Assembly: GCA_017464815.1 (NCBI GenBank)
Contig: JAFTYI010000021.1
Span: 1 to 64,000 of the forward strand
DNA from: Bacteroidaceae bacterium
GTDB lineage: Bacteria > Bacteroidota > Bacteroidia > Bacteroidales > Bacteroidaceae
Length of the DNA: 64,000 nucleotides
Reading direction: 5' to 3'
The position numbers were made by a program, and so were the translations under genes. This document shows, one piece after another, positions 50,806 through 60,752 of this stretch (its first letter is position 1; every line of letters begins with the position of its first letter). The notes under the pieces were generated by a model. It saw only the letters and a program-made list of their open reading frames with translations, did no database searches and was not told the DNA's origin.

Positions 50806-53139
50806 ATGAGAAACCGAATAAGAGTTTGGGGAATGGCCTCCTTGTTAGGAATGGCAACCTTGAGTGCCACAGCACAGATTCCACAGAAGGTGGAGAGTTT
50901 TCACATCAATCAAGTCAGACTGACGGGCAGTGCCTTCAAGCACGCCGAAGAGATGGACATACAGTACCTGATGGCCATCAATCCCGACCGCCTGTTGGCT
51001 CCCTACCTGAAAGAGGCCGGGCTGACACCGAAGGCTGAAAACTACACCAATTGGGAAAACACGGGATTGGACGGACACATCGGTGGACACTACGTGTCGG
51101 CCCTTTCGTATATGTACGCCGCTACGGGTAACGAGGAAATCAAACGCCGCCTGGATTACATGCTCAGCGAACTGAAGCGCTGTCAGGACGAGGACGGATA
51201 CCTGAGTGGTGTGCCCAACGGCCGACAGACATGGAAGGAAATCAAGGAGGGAAACATCCGCGCCTCGGGCTTCGGATTGAACGACCGATGGGTGCCCCTC
51301 TACAACATTCACAAGATTTACGCCGGCCTTCGCGATGCTTACCTGCAAGCGGGAAGCAAGGATGCCAAGGAGATGCTCATCAAACTGACCGACTGGATGA
51401 TTTGCCTCGTGGAGGGACTCTCTGACGCACAGATGCAGGATATGCTTCGTAGCGAACATGGCGGATTGAACGAAACTTTTGCCGACGTGGCAGCCATCAC
51501 GGGCGACGAGCGTTACCTGAAATTGGCCCACAAATTCTCGCACCAACATGTGTTGCAACCTCTGCTCAAGGGCGAAGACCGACTGACGGGTATGCATGCC
51601 AACACACAGATTCCGAAGGTTATCGGCTACAAGCGCATGGCCGACCTCGAAGGAAACACTGATTGGAGCGAAGCCGCACGCTATTTCTGGGAGACAGTGG
51701 TAGACCGACGCAGCATCAGCATCGGTGGAAACAGTGTGCGCGAACATTTCCACCCCGACACCGACTTCAGCAGTATGCTCACCAGCGAGCAGGGTCCTGA
51801 GACATGCAACACCTACAACATGCTGCGCCTCACCAAGATGCTCTACCAGACGAGTGGCGACACCCACTACATGGACTTCTACGAACGGGCCATGTACAAC
51901 CACATCCTCTCGACCATCAACCCCATCCAAGGCGGATTTGTCTATTTCACTCCCATGCGTTCGGGGCACTACCGCGTCTATTCACAACCACAGACGAGCT
52001 TCTGGTGTTGCGTAGGTTCGGGTATGGAGAACCACGCCCGCTATGGCGAAATGATTTACGCGCACAAGGATGCCAACCTCTACGTGAACCTTTTCATCCC
52101 CTCCACCCTGCAATGGGAGGGAACCACCATCGAACAACAGACTGGCTTCCCCGATGAAGAGGCTACCACCCTCATCATCACTCCCAAGAAGAGCAAGCAG
52201 GAGTTTACCCTGAACATCCGTGTCCCCGAATGGTTGAAGGCAGATGAAATGACCATCTCCGTCAACGGTGAATCGCAACCAGTCAGTGTAAAAGAAGGTT
52301 ATGCCACCATCAGCCGCACTTGGAAGAAGGGCGACAAGGTGAACGTAGGCCTGCCTATGCACCTGCATGTGATGGGTTTGCCCGACGGTTCGGCCAACTA
52401 CTCCATCATGTATGGTCCCATCGTGCTCGGCGCATCGCTTGGCAAGCAAGACCAAGATGGCATGTACGCCGACGATAGCCGTGGCGGACACATTGCAGGT
52501 GGTCCTCGCCTCCCCCTTCAGGATATGCCCGTCATCGTGGGAGAGAAGGATGAAATCATCTCTAACATCCAAAAGGTAAACAACCAGCCGCTTACCTTCA
52601 AGCTGGACAACGTATATCCCACTCGCTACGAAGGTATGACGCTCCGCCCCTTCTACACCCTTCACGAGTGCCGCTACATGGTTTACTGGCCGCTCATCTC
52701 GAAAGAAGAACTTGCCGCCCGCCAAGAACGACTGGCCCGCGAAGAGCAGGAGCGCCAAGCCCTCGATGCCATCACCACCGACAAAGTCATCTGTGGTGAA
52801 CAGCAGCCCGAGAGCGACCACTTCGTGAAGATGGAGCAGAGCCATGCCGGCGACGACGAAGGCACCCATTGGCGAGAAACCCGCGGATGGTTCAGCTACC
52901 AGATGAAAACCCACGGACAAGTTCCCACGAAAGTGCGCCTCCTTTACCATCCCGACAACCGTCGCGATGCCCGCATCTACGTGAACGACACCGAGATTGG
53001 CACAATCACCAACCAAGGCTCAGTAGCCGAACTCGAAATCCCCACCGACCTTCGCTCACAAGAGGTCTTGACCATCAAAGTAAGCAAAGGCGAACGGAAC
53101 ATCACTCCACATATCTACGAAGTGCGATTGGTGAAATAA
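50806..53139 (+). CDS. GH127/GH146-type beta-L-arabinofuranosidase (DUF1680 family)
   Basis: 777 residues with a signal peptide (about 1-23, ending SATAQ). The DUF1680 catalytic domain shows GHIGGHYVSALSYMYAATG near residue 90, the metal/nucleophile region SEQGPETCNTYNMLRLT near 327 and SFWCCVGSGMENHARYGE near 400, whose cysteines and glutamate are used by these enzymes. The C-terminal region (from about 565) resembles accessory domains found with GH146 enzymes. It removes beta-L-arabinofuranose from arabinan or complex pectin side chains. Followed 46 nt later by a double GH43 gene: an arabinan-degrading pair. Confidence 0.88.
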   Translation: MRNRIRVWGMASLLGMATLSATAQIPQKVESFHINQVRLTGSAFKHAEEMDIQYLMAINPDRLLAPYLKEAGLTPKAENYTNWENTGLDGHIGGHYVSALSYMYAATGNEEIKRRLDYMLSELKRCQDEDGYLSGVPNGRQTWKEIKEGNIRASGFGLNDRWVPLYNIHKIYAGLRDAYLQAGSKDAKEMLIKLTDWMICLVEGLSDAQMQDMLRSEHGGLNETFADVAAITGDERYLKLAHKFSHQHVLQPLLKGEDRLTGMHANTQIPKVIGYKRMADLEGNTDWSEAARYFWETVVDRRSISIGGNSVREHFHPDTDFSSMLTSEQGPETCNTYNMLRLTKMLYQTSGDTHYMDFYERAMYNHILSTINPIQGGFVYFTPMRSGHYRVYSQPQTSFWCCVGSGMENHARYGEMIYAHKDANLYVNLFIPSTLQWEGTTIEQQTGFPDEEATTLIITPKKSKQEFTLNIRVPEWLKADEMTISVNGESQPVSVKEGYATISRTWKKGDKVNVGLPMHLHVMGLPDGSANYSIMYGPIVLGASLGKQDQDGMYADDSRGGHIAGGPRLPLQDMPVIVGEKDEIISNIQKVNNQPLTFKLDNVYPTRYEGMTLRPFYTLHECRYMVYWPLISKEELAARQERLAREEQERQALDAITTDKVICGEQQPESDHFVKMEQSHAGDDEGTHWRETRGWFSYQMKTHGQVPTKVRLLYHPDNRRDARIYVNDTEIGTITNQGSVAELEIPTDLRSQEVLTIKVSKGERNITPHIYEVRLVK

Positions 53140-53185
53140 TTGAATAAAACTATTAATAAAGGAAAGAACTTAAAATACCATTTTT

Positions 53186-55171
53186 ATGACAAAAAGACAG
53201 ACATTGGCTATCGCGCTCGGCCTGATGAGTGCAGGTGCTGTGGCACAAATCATCCCCAATGGGGAACCGTACAGATGGAATGCGACGCAGAACCCCATCA
53301 TCACTCACAAGCATACGGCTGACCCTGCGGCTATGGTGAAAGGCGACACGCTGTTCCTCTACACAGGCATCGACTTTGCCGGCAATCAGGGCGGTTACAA
53401 GATGCATGAGTGGGGACTGTTCACCACCACCGACATGCGCACGTGGACGGAACACAAAAGTCCTCTGCACGTGGATGAGTTCAAGTGGCAGAATTCACAT
53501 GCGGCATACGCCGCCCATGTGGCCGAAAAGGACGGCAAATATTACTTCTACGTATCCACCAACTGGTGTGGAATCGGTGTGGCAGTGGCCGACTCGCCCT
53601 ACGGTCCCTTCAAGGATGCACTGGGCAAACCGCTACTCACCAATGCCAATTGTCCCGGCACCGACCACTCATGGGCTTGCATCGACCCCGCCATCTATCA
53701 GGACGAGGAGGGTAACGCTTGGATTTACTGGGGCAACCGTCGTTGCTTCATGGCCAAACTGAAGCCGAACATGATAGAAATTGATGGCGAGGTGAAGGAC
53801 ATCACACCCGCAGGTTCAAACTTCACCGAGGCTCCGTGGGTACACAAGCATAACGGAAAATTCTACCTCACTTTTGCACAGGGATGGCCTGAGAAATTGG
53901 GTTATGCCGTAAGTGATTCACCCGAAGGCCCGTTTGAATACAAGGGAATCTTCTCCGAAGTGGCAGGAAACAGCAACACCACCCACCCCGCCGTGGTGGA
54001 ATTCAAGGGCAAAACCATCCTCTTCACCCACAACGGTGCGTTGCACGCGGGTACCAGCTATTCGCGCTCAGTGTGTGCACAGGAGTTGAAGTACGACAAG
54101 GAGGGAAATATCTTGAAGTGTGACATCACCACCGACGGTGTGCCCTACATGAAGGAATACTACGACCGCAAGAAGCAGGAGGAAAAGGCACTTCGCAAGC
54201 GCGAAAGCAAGATGGGAGCCTACCTGATGGTGTATCACAAGGATGTTGACCACGGCCTGCACATGGCCATTAGCTACGACGGCTATGAGTTCAAGGCGCT
54301 GAACGAAGACAAGCCCCTCATCGCCGGCGACACCATTGCCGAGCAGAAAGGCATCCGCGACCCGCACATCTTCCGCGGTCCCGACGGAGCTTTCTATTTG
54401 GCTATGACCGACCTCCATGTGTTTGGTGTACGCGATGGCTACCGCACAACCGAATGGGAGCGCGACGGAAAGAAGTATGGTTGGGGAAACAACCGTGGTC
54501 TGGTGTTGATGAAGAGTACCGACCTTAAGAACTGGACACGCACCAATCTGGACTTCCAGAAATTGGGTGGCGAATGGTCAGAGGTAGGCTGTGTATGGGC
54601 ACCCGAAACCTGCTACGACGAAGAGAAAGGCAAAATCTTCCTCCATTTCACCACTCGCACAGGCACGGGCGTGAACCGTATCTATTACGTCTATATGAAC
54701 GATGACTTCACTCAAATGGACGGTGAACCGAAGTTGCTTTTCGAAGCACCCGAAGGCAAGTATGGCGTCATCGACGGCGATATCATGTACCACGATGGCA
54801 CCTATCACCTCTACTACGTATCCCACGAAGGAGGCGCCACGGTGAAACATGCCACATCGGCTGCCATCAATGGCCCCTACATGATGGATAATGACTATTA
54901 CGACGGCGTGCGCCAAGGACACGAAGCCCCCAACTGCTGGAAGCGTATCGGCGAAGATTGCTGGGTGGTGATGCATGACAATTACCGCATCAACCCGCAC
55001 AACTTCGGCTTTACCGAGACTCGCGATTTTATCAACTACACTCCGCTGGGCAACTTCGACAAGGGAAAAATGACCCGCGTAGGCTTCAGCGAGCAGAAGC
55101 ACGGCGCCGTCATCCACATCACCAAGAAAGAGGCTAAAATGCTGGAAAAGATTTGGAATAAGAAGGATTGA
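53186..55171 (+). CDS. Tandem-domain GH43 arabinosidase-like protein
   Basis: 661 residues with a signal peptide (about 1-20). Two propeller-like GH43 units appear to be fused: the first from NPIITHKHTADPAAMVKGDT (catalytic-base Asp region) to about residue 315, with CIDPAIYQDEEGNAWIYWG near 171 and FTEAPWVHKHNGKFYLTF near 212 (general-acid Glu); the second from MGAYLMVYHKDVDHG with RDPHIFRGPDGAFYLAMTDL near 391 and VWAPETCYDEEKGKIFLHF near 471. It probably releases alpha-L-arabinofuranose. Same transcription unit as the GH127/146 gene. Confidence 0.85.
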   Translation: MTKRQTLAIALGLMSAGAVAQIIPNGEPYRWNATQNPIITHKHTADPAAMVKGDTLFLYTGIDFAGNQGGYKMHEWGLFTTTDMRTWTEHKSPLHVDEFKWQNSHAAYAAHVAEKDGKYYFYVSTNWCGIGVAVADSPYGPFKDALGKPLLTNANCPGTDHSWACIDPAIYQDEEGNAWIYWGNRRCFMAKLKPNMIEIDGEVKDITPAGSNFTEAPWVHKHNGKFYLTFAQGWPEKLGYAVSDSPEGPFEYKGIFSEVAGNSNTTHPAVVEFKGKTILFTHNGALHAGTSYSRSVCAQELKYDKEGNILKCDITTDGVPYMKEYYDRKKQEEKALRKRESKMGAYLMVYHKDVDHGLHMAISYDGYEFKALNEDKPLIAGDTIAEQKGIRDPHIFRGPDGAFYLAMTDLHVFGVRDGYRTTEWERDGKKYGWGNNRGLVLMKSTDLKNWTRTNLDFQKLGGEWSEVGCVWAPETCYDEEKGKIFLHFTTRTGTGVNRIYYVYMNDDFTQMDGEPKLLFEAPEGKYGVIDGDIMYHDGTYHLYYVSHEGGATVKHATSAAINGPYMMDNDYYDGVRQGHEAPNCWKRIGEDCWVVMHDNYRINPHNFGFTETRDFINYTPLGNFDKGKMTRVGFSEQKHGAVIHITKKEAKMLEKIWNKKD

Positions 55172-55193
55172 TCATTTCTCCTCTTCTATAATA

Positions 55194-55287
55194 AATACAG
55201 AAACACGGGGATACAAAGTATATTTCCTTATAATAAGCCACAAGGGGAATTATAGGAAAAAGCTCTGCAACTCTGTGTTTCTGTATT
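55194..55287. repeat. Long nested inverted repeat downstream of the GH43 gene
   Basis: AATACAGAAACAC (55194-55206) pairs with GTGTTTCTGTATT (55275-55287), and inside it TTTCCTTATAAT pairs with ATTATAGGAAA (one bulge). It probably ends the GH127-GH43 transcript or is another dispersed palindrome. The rest of 55172-55493 holds only the maeB promoter. Confidence 0.75.
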
Positions 55288-55409
55288 CTGCTTGAATTAT
55301 AACTGCTATCAATTCTCCCACATTGATTTTTCAAAGCATAATTATAAATGCTTCATCGTGCGCGAACACAACCCTTTCCTTATTTGTTATCACAAATAGA
55401 TGAGAAAAC

Positions 55410-55440
55410 TTTGTTATTCCAAAAAATAGCCGTAACTTTG
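55410..55440 (+). promoter_or_regulatory. Promoter of maeB
   Basis: TTTG (55410-55413), 19-nt spacer, TAACTTTG (55433-55440): full consensus. A leader of about 45 nt precedes the ATG. Confidence 0.75.
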
Positions 55441-55493
55441 CGGCAATTTTTCAGTAAAAAGAGGAAAACGATAACAAAATAATAGCAAAAACG

Positions 55494-57791
55494 ATGGCAA
55501 AGATTACAAAAGAAGCAGCCTTGCTCTACCACTCACAGGGCAAGCCGGGTAAGATTGAGGTCGTACCCACCAAGCCTTACAGTACACAGACCGACCTTTC
55601 GCTGGCCTATTCACCAGGCGTGGCCGAACCCTGTCTGGAAATCGAAAAGAATCCGCAGGATGCCTACAAATACACAGCTAAAGGAAACCTCGTAGCCGTC
55701 ATCTCCAACGGTACAGCCGTGTTGGGATTGGGCGATATAGGTGCCATGGCTGGTAAACCAGTAATGGAAGGAAAGGGTTTGCTGTTCAAGATTTACGGAG
55801 GTATCGATGTGTTCGATATCGAAGTGAACGAAAAAGACCCCGATAAATTCATCGAAGCTGTAAAAGCCATCGCCCCCACCTTTGGAGGTATCAATCTGGA
55901 GGACATCAAAGCTCCTGAGTGCTTCGAAATCGAACGCCGTCTGAAGGAGGAGCTGGACATCCCTGTGATGCACGACGACCAGCATGGTACGGCTATTATC
56001 TCCAGTGCAGGCTTGCTGAACGCCTTGGAAGTGGCCGGTAAGAAGATTGAGGACGTACGCATCGTGGTAAACGGTGCCGGAGCTGCAGCCATTTCATGCA
56101 CCAAGCTTTACGAAGCATTGGGCGCATCACACGCAAATATCGTCATGCTCGACTCCAAAGGCGTTATCCGCAGCGACCGCGAAGGACTCGACCGCCCTGG
56201 AAACGAGATGAAGAAGTACTTCGCCACCGACCGCCGCGACATCACCACGCTGGAAGAGGCCGTGCGTGGAGCCGACGTCTTCCTTGGCCTTTCGAAAGGC
56301 AATGTGCTCAGTCAGGACATGGTGCGCTCAATGAACGACCACCCCATCGTGTTCGCCTTGGCAAACCCCGTTCCGGAAATCTCATATGAAGATGCAATGG
56401 CCGCCCGTCCCGACGTGCTGATGTCAACCGGACGCAGCGACTATCCCAATCAGATAAACAACGTTATCGGATTCCCCTATATCTTCCGCGGTGCACTCGA
56501 CGTTGCCTCCACCGCCATTAACGAAGAGATGAAGTTGGCTGCCGTGCGCGCCATCGCCGCTTTGGCCAAGCAACCCGTACCCGATGTGGTGAACGAGGTG
56601 TACCACGTAAACAACTTCACCTTCGGACCCGATTACTTTATCCCCAAACCTGTCGACCCACGCCTCATCACCGAGGTCTCTATGGCCGTGGCCAAAGCCG
56701 CAATGGATAGCGGTGTGGCACGCAAACCCATTGAGGACTGGGATGCTTATCGCCAACATCTGAAAGAACTGATGGGCCAAGAGAGCCAGCTGACCCGCCA
56801 ATTACGCGAAACAGCCCGTCGCAATCCACAACGTGTGGTGTTTGCCGAAGGCATCCACCCCAACATGTTGAAAGCAGCAGTGGAAGCCAAGGCCGAAGGC
56901 ATCTGCCATCCCATTGTGCTGGGCAACGACGAAGCCATCACCAAACTGGCCAAAGAGCTTGACCTCAGCCTCGAAGGTATCGAAATCGTGAACCTGCGCC
57001 ACCCCAATGAAGCACCGCGCCGCGAACGCTATGCACGCATTCTTGCCGAGAAACGTGCTCGCGAGGGAGCCAACTTCCAAGAGGCAAACGACAAGATGTT
57101 CGAGCGCAACTACTTCGGTATGATGATGGTAGAGACAGGAGAAGCCGACGCATTTATCACCGGACTCTACACCAAGTACAGCAACACCATCAAGGTTGCC
57201 AAGGAAGTCATCGGCATCCAGCCAGGCTTCAAACACTTCGGCACCATGCACATCCTGAACAGCAAGAAAGGAACCTACTTCTTGGCCGACACGCTCATCA
57301 ACCGTCATCCGGGCACCGACACCCTCATCGACGTAGCCCGATTGGCCGATAAGACGGTCCGTTTCTTCAACCACACTCCCGTGATGGCCATGCTGAGCTA
57401 CAGCAACTTCGGTTCCGACCCCGAAGGAAGCCCCGCCAAGGTACACGAGGCCGTGGACTACATGCAGCGCGAATATCCCGAACTGGCTATCGACGGCGAG
57501 ATGCAGGTAAATTTCGCTATGAACACCAAGTTGCGCGACGAGAAATTCCCCTTCACCCGACTGAAAGGCAAGGAGGTGAACACACTCATATTCCCCAACC
57601 TCAGTTCGGCCAACTCAGGCTACCAGCTCATCCAAGCTATGAGCGGCGACACGGAGATCATCGGCCCCATCCAGATGGGATTGAACAAGCCCATCCACTT
57701 CACCGATATCGAAAGCTCGGTACGCGACATCGTGAACACTACCGCCGTGGCCGTCATCGATGCCCTTGTAGCCAAGAAAATGAAGGAATAA
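55494..57791 (+). CDS. maeB: NADP-dependent malic enzyme with phosphotransacetylase-like domain
   Basis: 765 residues, the usual MaeB size. Residues 1 to about 430 are the malic enzyme ([14 protein letters not shown] near 31, [20 protein letters not shown] near 161, and the nucleotide-binding [11 protein letters not shown] near 193). The C-terminal 330 residues resemble phosphate acetyltransferase ([16 protein letters not shown] near 444, [15 protein letters not shown] near 703), generally regulatory and binding acetyl-CoA. It decarboxylates malate to pyruvate, making NADPH. Followed by a tiny membrane protein gene 3 nt later. Confidence 0.94.
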   Translation: MAKITKEAALLYHSQGKPGKIEVVPTKPYSTQTDLSLAYSPGVAEPCLEIEKNPQDAYKYTAKGNLVAVISNGTAVLGLGDIGAMAGKPVMEGKGLLFKIYGGIDVFDIEVNEKDPDKFIEAVKAIAPTFGGINLEDIKAPECFEIERRLKEELDIPVMHDDQHGTAIISSAGLLNALEVAGKKIEDVRIVVNGAGAAAISCTKLYEALGASHANIVMLDSKGVIRSDREGLDRPGNEMKKYFATDRRDITTLEEAVRGADVFLGLSKGNVLSQDMVRSMNDHPIVFALANPVPEISYEDAMAARPDVLMSTGRSDYPNQINNVIGFPYIFRGALDVASTAINEEMKLAAVRAIAALAKQPVPDVVNEVYHVNNFTFGPDYFIPKPVDPRLITEVSMAVAKAAMDSGVARKPIEDWDAYRQHLKELMGQESQLTRQLRETARRNPQRVVFAEGIHPNMLKAAVEAKAEGICHPIVLGNDEAITKLAKELDLSLEGIEIVNLRHPNEAPRRERYARILAEKRAREGANFQEANDKMFERNYFGMMMVETGEADAFITGLYTKYSNTIKVAKEVIGIQPGFKHFGTMHILNSKKGTYFLADTLINRHPGTDTLIDVARLADKTVRFFNHTPVMAMLSYSNFGSDPEGSPAKVHEAVDYMQREYPELAIDGEMQVNFAMNTKLRDEKFPFTRLKGKEVNTLIFPNLSSANSGYQLIQAMSGDTEIIGPIQMGLNKPIHFTDIESSVRDIVNTTAVAVIDALVAKKMKE

Positions 57792-57794
57792 AAG

Positions 57795-57965
57795 ATGTCC
57801 CGTCGTCTCAACCGTACCCAATCCGTCCTGCTCGTCCTTTTTTGGGCAGTGCTTTGCTACATGGTACTCGTCAGTGCCCAACGCATCGACGGGCCACTCA
57901 TCCTCTCGCTCGTCATCTCAGGCGCATTGGTCTTTATACCTATATATAAAAGCATGCGGAAGTAA
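57795..57965 (+). CDS. Small two-helix membrane protein
   Basis: 56 residues starting MSRRLNRTQSVLLVLFWAVL; a second hydrophobic segment is LILSLVISGALVFIPIY, followed by KSMRK. It starts 3 nt after the maeB stop and ends at the terminator, so it is certainly in the same transcript. The two hydrophobic stretches with basic ends suggest an inner-membrane protein with both termini in the cytoplasm. No family recognised; it is too short for most gene lists. Confidence 0.65.
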   Translation: MSRRLNRTQSVLLVLFWAVLCYMVLVSAQRIDGPLILSLVISGALVFIPIYKSMRK

Positions 57966-58003
57966 AAAAAGGTGCATCCAATATTAGGATGCACCTTTTG
58001 TTT
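57964..58003. terminator. Bidirectional terminator between maeB and the glycogen operon
   Basis: A-run, GGTGCATCC (57971-57979), loop ATATTA-rich, GGATGCACC (57987-57995), then TTTTGTTTT. The run on each side suits both the plus-strand maeB unit and the minus-strand GH57 gene. Confidence 0.85.
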
Positions 58004-58045
58004 TATTGCACGAGGAGTTGTGTTTCCCCGCACCATTGAATTGAA

Positions 58046-59449
58046 TTACTCTGCTTTCTTGGCAGGAGCCTTTTTGGGAGTTGCCTCTTTCTTGGCTTTG
58101 GGAGCTGCAGCTTTTTTCGGAGCGGTTTCCTTCTTTGCCTTGGCAGGTGCGGGAGCCAGTTTGGCGAGCTTGGCTTGCAGCTTGTCGTTTTCCTTCTGGA
58201 GGAGTTCCAGCTCTTCACCTTGATTCTTGATGGTGGTCAAGAGGGCGTTCAGCTCTTCGTTGTCCATCTCTACGGGATAGAGTGAGTTCACGCGGCTGAT
58301 GAAGTCGCCCAGGATGTTCATGTAGTTGGTGAAGGCATCGAAGGGTGAATCGTAGATACCACGGTTGAGCCAGATGCCAGTCTGCTTGGTGGTCATGAAG
58401 CGGAAGTTGTTCGAAGCCTGCATGTAGCTCCAATCCTGCTTGATGCGACGGTCGGTGCAGATGCGCACACGGTCGGCCACGCTATAGAGTTTGTCGAAGG
58501 CTTCGCGTTGCATCACGTTACCCAGCCAGCAGCTGATGTCGCGCTCCTCGTCAACCCAGCTGAGGGGATAGGGCACGTCAATCTGGTCAACAGACTTCAG
58601 CTTGGCAATCACCTCAGAGGGTGTAGAGAAGGTGATTCCGCGCTCCTTGGCGCATGCGGGCAATGCCTTCAAGAACTCGAGGATGTTGCTTGAGAGCGGT
58701 TGGCTGATACCCAGTGCCGAAAGCTCCATAAAGATGTTGAACACCTGCTCTTCCTCGGGCATGTCGGCAATCCAACCGATGTATTTGTCGGCAAACAGGG
58801 GGTATTCGCTCCACTCGCTATTGTTGAAGCGGAGGCTGATGTCATCAGAGAGTTTGAAGTCGCGCAGGAGCAGCTTCAGCTTGTTGTTGTAGGCGCAATG
58901 ATAGAGGTAGTGGGGGCTCTTCCAACCGAGCACGTGCTTGGCTCCTTCGGTGAGCATACCCTTGAAGCCCATGTTGGCTACCATGGCACCGATTTCGTTG
59001 CTGTAAATCAAGCTGCTGTTGCGGAAGACTTTCGGGTCCTGACCGAACATCTGCTTGATTTTCTTGCGCATGTTCTCCACATCCTCGCAGAAGCACTCTT
59101 CGTTGGCAAGTGCCGAGAGACCGTGAGAGTAAGGCTCGCACAAGAATTCGCAGCATCCCGTTTCGTTCAACTCGTGAAGCAGTTCAATCACGCGGGGGGC
59201 ATACATTTCCAACTGCTCGAGACCCACACCCGAGAGTGAGAGAGCTACCTTGAAGGCTCCACCGTTGGTCTTGGCCATGTCGATGAGGGCGGTCAGCGAG
59301 GGGATGTAGCTGCGCTCGGCAATGTCGGTGATGCTACGTTCGTTTTCGTAGTCATCGTAGTAGTAATGGTCGCGACCGATGTCGAAGCAACGGTAGCGTT
59401 TCAGATGGATAATCTGATGTATCTCAAAATAAAGACAGATAGTTTTCAT
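58046..59449 (-). CDS. GH57-family alpha-amylase-like protein with lysine-rich tail
   Basis: 467 residues, no signal peptide. The GH57 domain (MKTICLYFEIHQIIHLKRY at the start, CEFLCEPYSHGLSAL near 99, and a conserved VFRNSSLIYSNEI near 140) is followed by a coiled coil (about 396-430) and a Lys/Ala/Pro tail (KKAAAPKAKKEATPKKAPAK, about 443-463) resembling histone H1-like ends. GH57 enzymes cut or transfer alpha-glucans. Third gene of the operon debranching enzyme - glycosyltransferase - GH57, so cytoplasmic glycogen metabolism is likely. The tail is unusual for a glycoside hydrolase. Confidence 0.85.
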   Translation of the reverse strand: MKTICLYFEIHQIIHLKRYRCFDIGRDHYYYDDYENERSITDIAERSYIPSLTALIDMAKTNGGAFKVALSLSGVGLEQLEMYAPRVIELLHELNETGCCEFLCEPYSHGLSALANEECFCEDVENMRKKIKQMFGQDPKVFRNSSLIYSNEIGAMVANMGFKGMLTEGAKHVLGWKSPHYLYHCAYNNKLKLLLRDFKLSDDISLRFNNSEWSEYPLFADKYIGWIADMPEEEQVFNIFMELSALGISQPLSSNILEFLKALPACAKERGITFSTPSEVIAKLKSVDQIDVPYPLSWVDEERDISCWLGNVMQREAFDKLYSVADRVRICTDRRIKQDWSYMQASNNFRFMTTKQTGIWLNRGIYDSPFDAFTNYMNILGDFISRVNSLYPVEMDNEELNALLTTIKNQGEELELLQKENDKLQAKLAKLAPAPAKAKKETAPKKAAAPKAKKEATPKKAPAKKAE

Positions 59450-59467
59450 TGTTTATTCTTCTTTTTA

Positions 59468-60733
59468 TTACTTACTTTTTCTAATTAACTCGTCGTAGAT
59501 GGCACGATGGCGCAAGCCCACCTTTTCCCACGTAATCTGGTCGACCTCCTTGATGCCTTCCTCTTGCAGATATTTGAAGAGCGAGGGGTTGGTGCAGATG
59601 GAGTAGATGGCATCGGCCATGGCGTTGATGTCCCAATAATCGACCTTGATGACGTTCGTCAGGATTTCGCCACAACCCGATTGCTTGCTGATGATGGAGG
59701 GCGTACCGCACTGCATGGCTTCGAGCGGAGCGATACCGAAAGGCTCGGACACGGATGGCATCACGAACACATCGCTGTTCTTGTAAGCCTCGTACACCTG
59801 CTTGCCCTTCTGGAAACCGGGGAAGTGGAAGCGGTCGGCAATGCCACGCTCGGCAGCGAGGTTAATCATGGCATTGAGCATGTCGCCCGAACCAGCCATC
59901 ACGAAGCGGATGTTGCGCGTGCGCTGAAGCACGAGGGCGGCAGCCTCCACGAAGTACTCGGGTCCCTTCTGCATGGTGATGCGTCCGAGGAACGTCACCA
60001 CCTTCTCCTTCGGATGCTCCACGCGGGGGATGTCCTGAAGCTCTTGCGACAAGGGATATACGGCATTGTGCATGGCCACACACTTGCGGGGGTCCTGATG
60101 ATATTGATGGATAACCGTCTGACGGGTCAACTCGCTCACACACATGATGCAGTCGGCGTGGTCCATACCATCCTTCTCGATAGAGTAGACGGTGGGGTTC
60201 ACCTTTCCGCGCGAACGGTCAAAGTCGGTTGCATGCACGTGGATGCAGAGGGGTTTTCCGCTCACCATCTTGGCGTGTACACCGGCAGGATAGGTCAGCC
60301 AGTCGTGGGCGTGGATGATGTCAAACTCCTGTTGACGGGCCACCACTCCGGCAATGATGGAGTAGTTGTTGATCTCCTCGTGCAGGTTCTTCGGATAGCC
60401 ACCGGCAAACTCCATGCAACCGAGGTCGTTGACGTGCATGTAGGAGAAGTCGGCATAGATGTTGTCGCGGAAGGCATAGTACTGCTCGGGTGTGGTGTAG
60501 CTCTGCAGGCGCGATTTCAGGTAGTCGTAGTTCACGTCGCGCCACACGATGGGCACCTGATTCATGCCGATGATGTTGAGGAACTTCTCCTCTTCACCCG
60601 TCGGTTTCGGCAGGCAGAAGGTGGTCTCCACGTCGCCTTGCACACTCAAGCCTTTCGTAATACCGTAGGAAGCTACGGCCAATCCACCAAGGATTTTGGG
60701 AGGAAATTCCCATCCAAACATTAATACTTTCAT
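59468..60733 (-). CDS. GT4/GT5-like glycosyltransferase, probable glycogen synthase
   Basis: 421 residues with a GT-B fold. N-terminal WEFPPKILGGLAVASYGITK (residues 8-27), HAHDWLTYPAGVHAK near 141, and C-terminal VMPSVSEPFGIAPLEAMQCG near 333, which holds the E-x7-E nucleotide-sugar site. It should extend alpha-1,4-glucan chains from ADP- or UDP-glucose. Between GDE and GH57 genes in one operon; spacing of 18-19 nt on each side. Shorter than E. coli GlgA (477) and closer to eukaryote-like/archaeal forms; donor not predictable. Confidence 0.85.
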   Translation of the reverse strand: MKVLMFGWEFPPKILGGLAVASYGITKGLSVQGDVETTFCLPKPTGEEEKFLNIIGMNQVPIVWRDVNYDYLKSRLQSYTTPEQYYAFRDNIYADFSYMHVNDLGCMEFAGGYPKNLHEEINNYSIIAGVVARQQEFDIIHAHDWLTYPAGVHAKMVSGKPLCIHVHATDFDRSRGKVNPTVYSIEKDGMDHADCIMCVSELTRQTVIHQYHQDPRKCVAMHNAVYPLSQELQDIPRVEHPKEKVVTFLGRITMQKGPEYFVEAAALVLQRTRNIRFVMAGSGDMLNAMINLAAERGIADRFHFPGFQKGKQVYEAYKNSDVFVMPSVSEPFGIAPLEAMQCGTPSIISKQSGCGEILTNVIKVDYWDINAMADAIYSICTNPSLFKYLQEEGIKEVDQITWEKVGLRHRAIYDELIRKSK

Positions 60734-60752
60734 AGTCAGGTTCCTCCTTATA

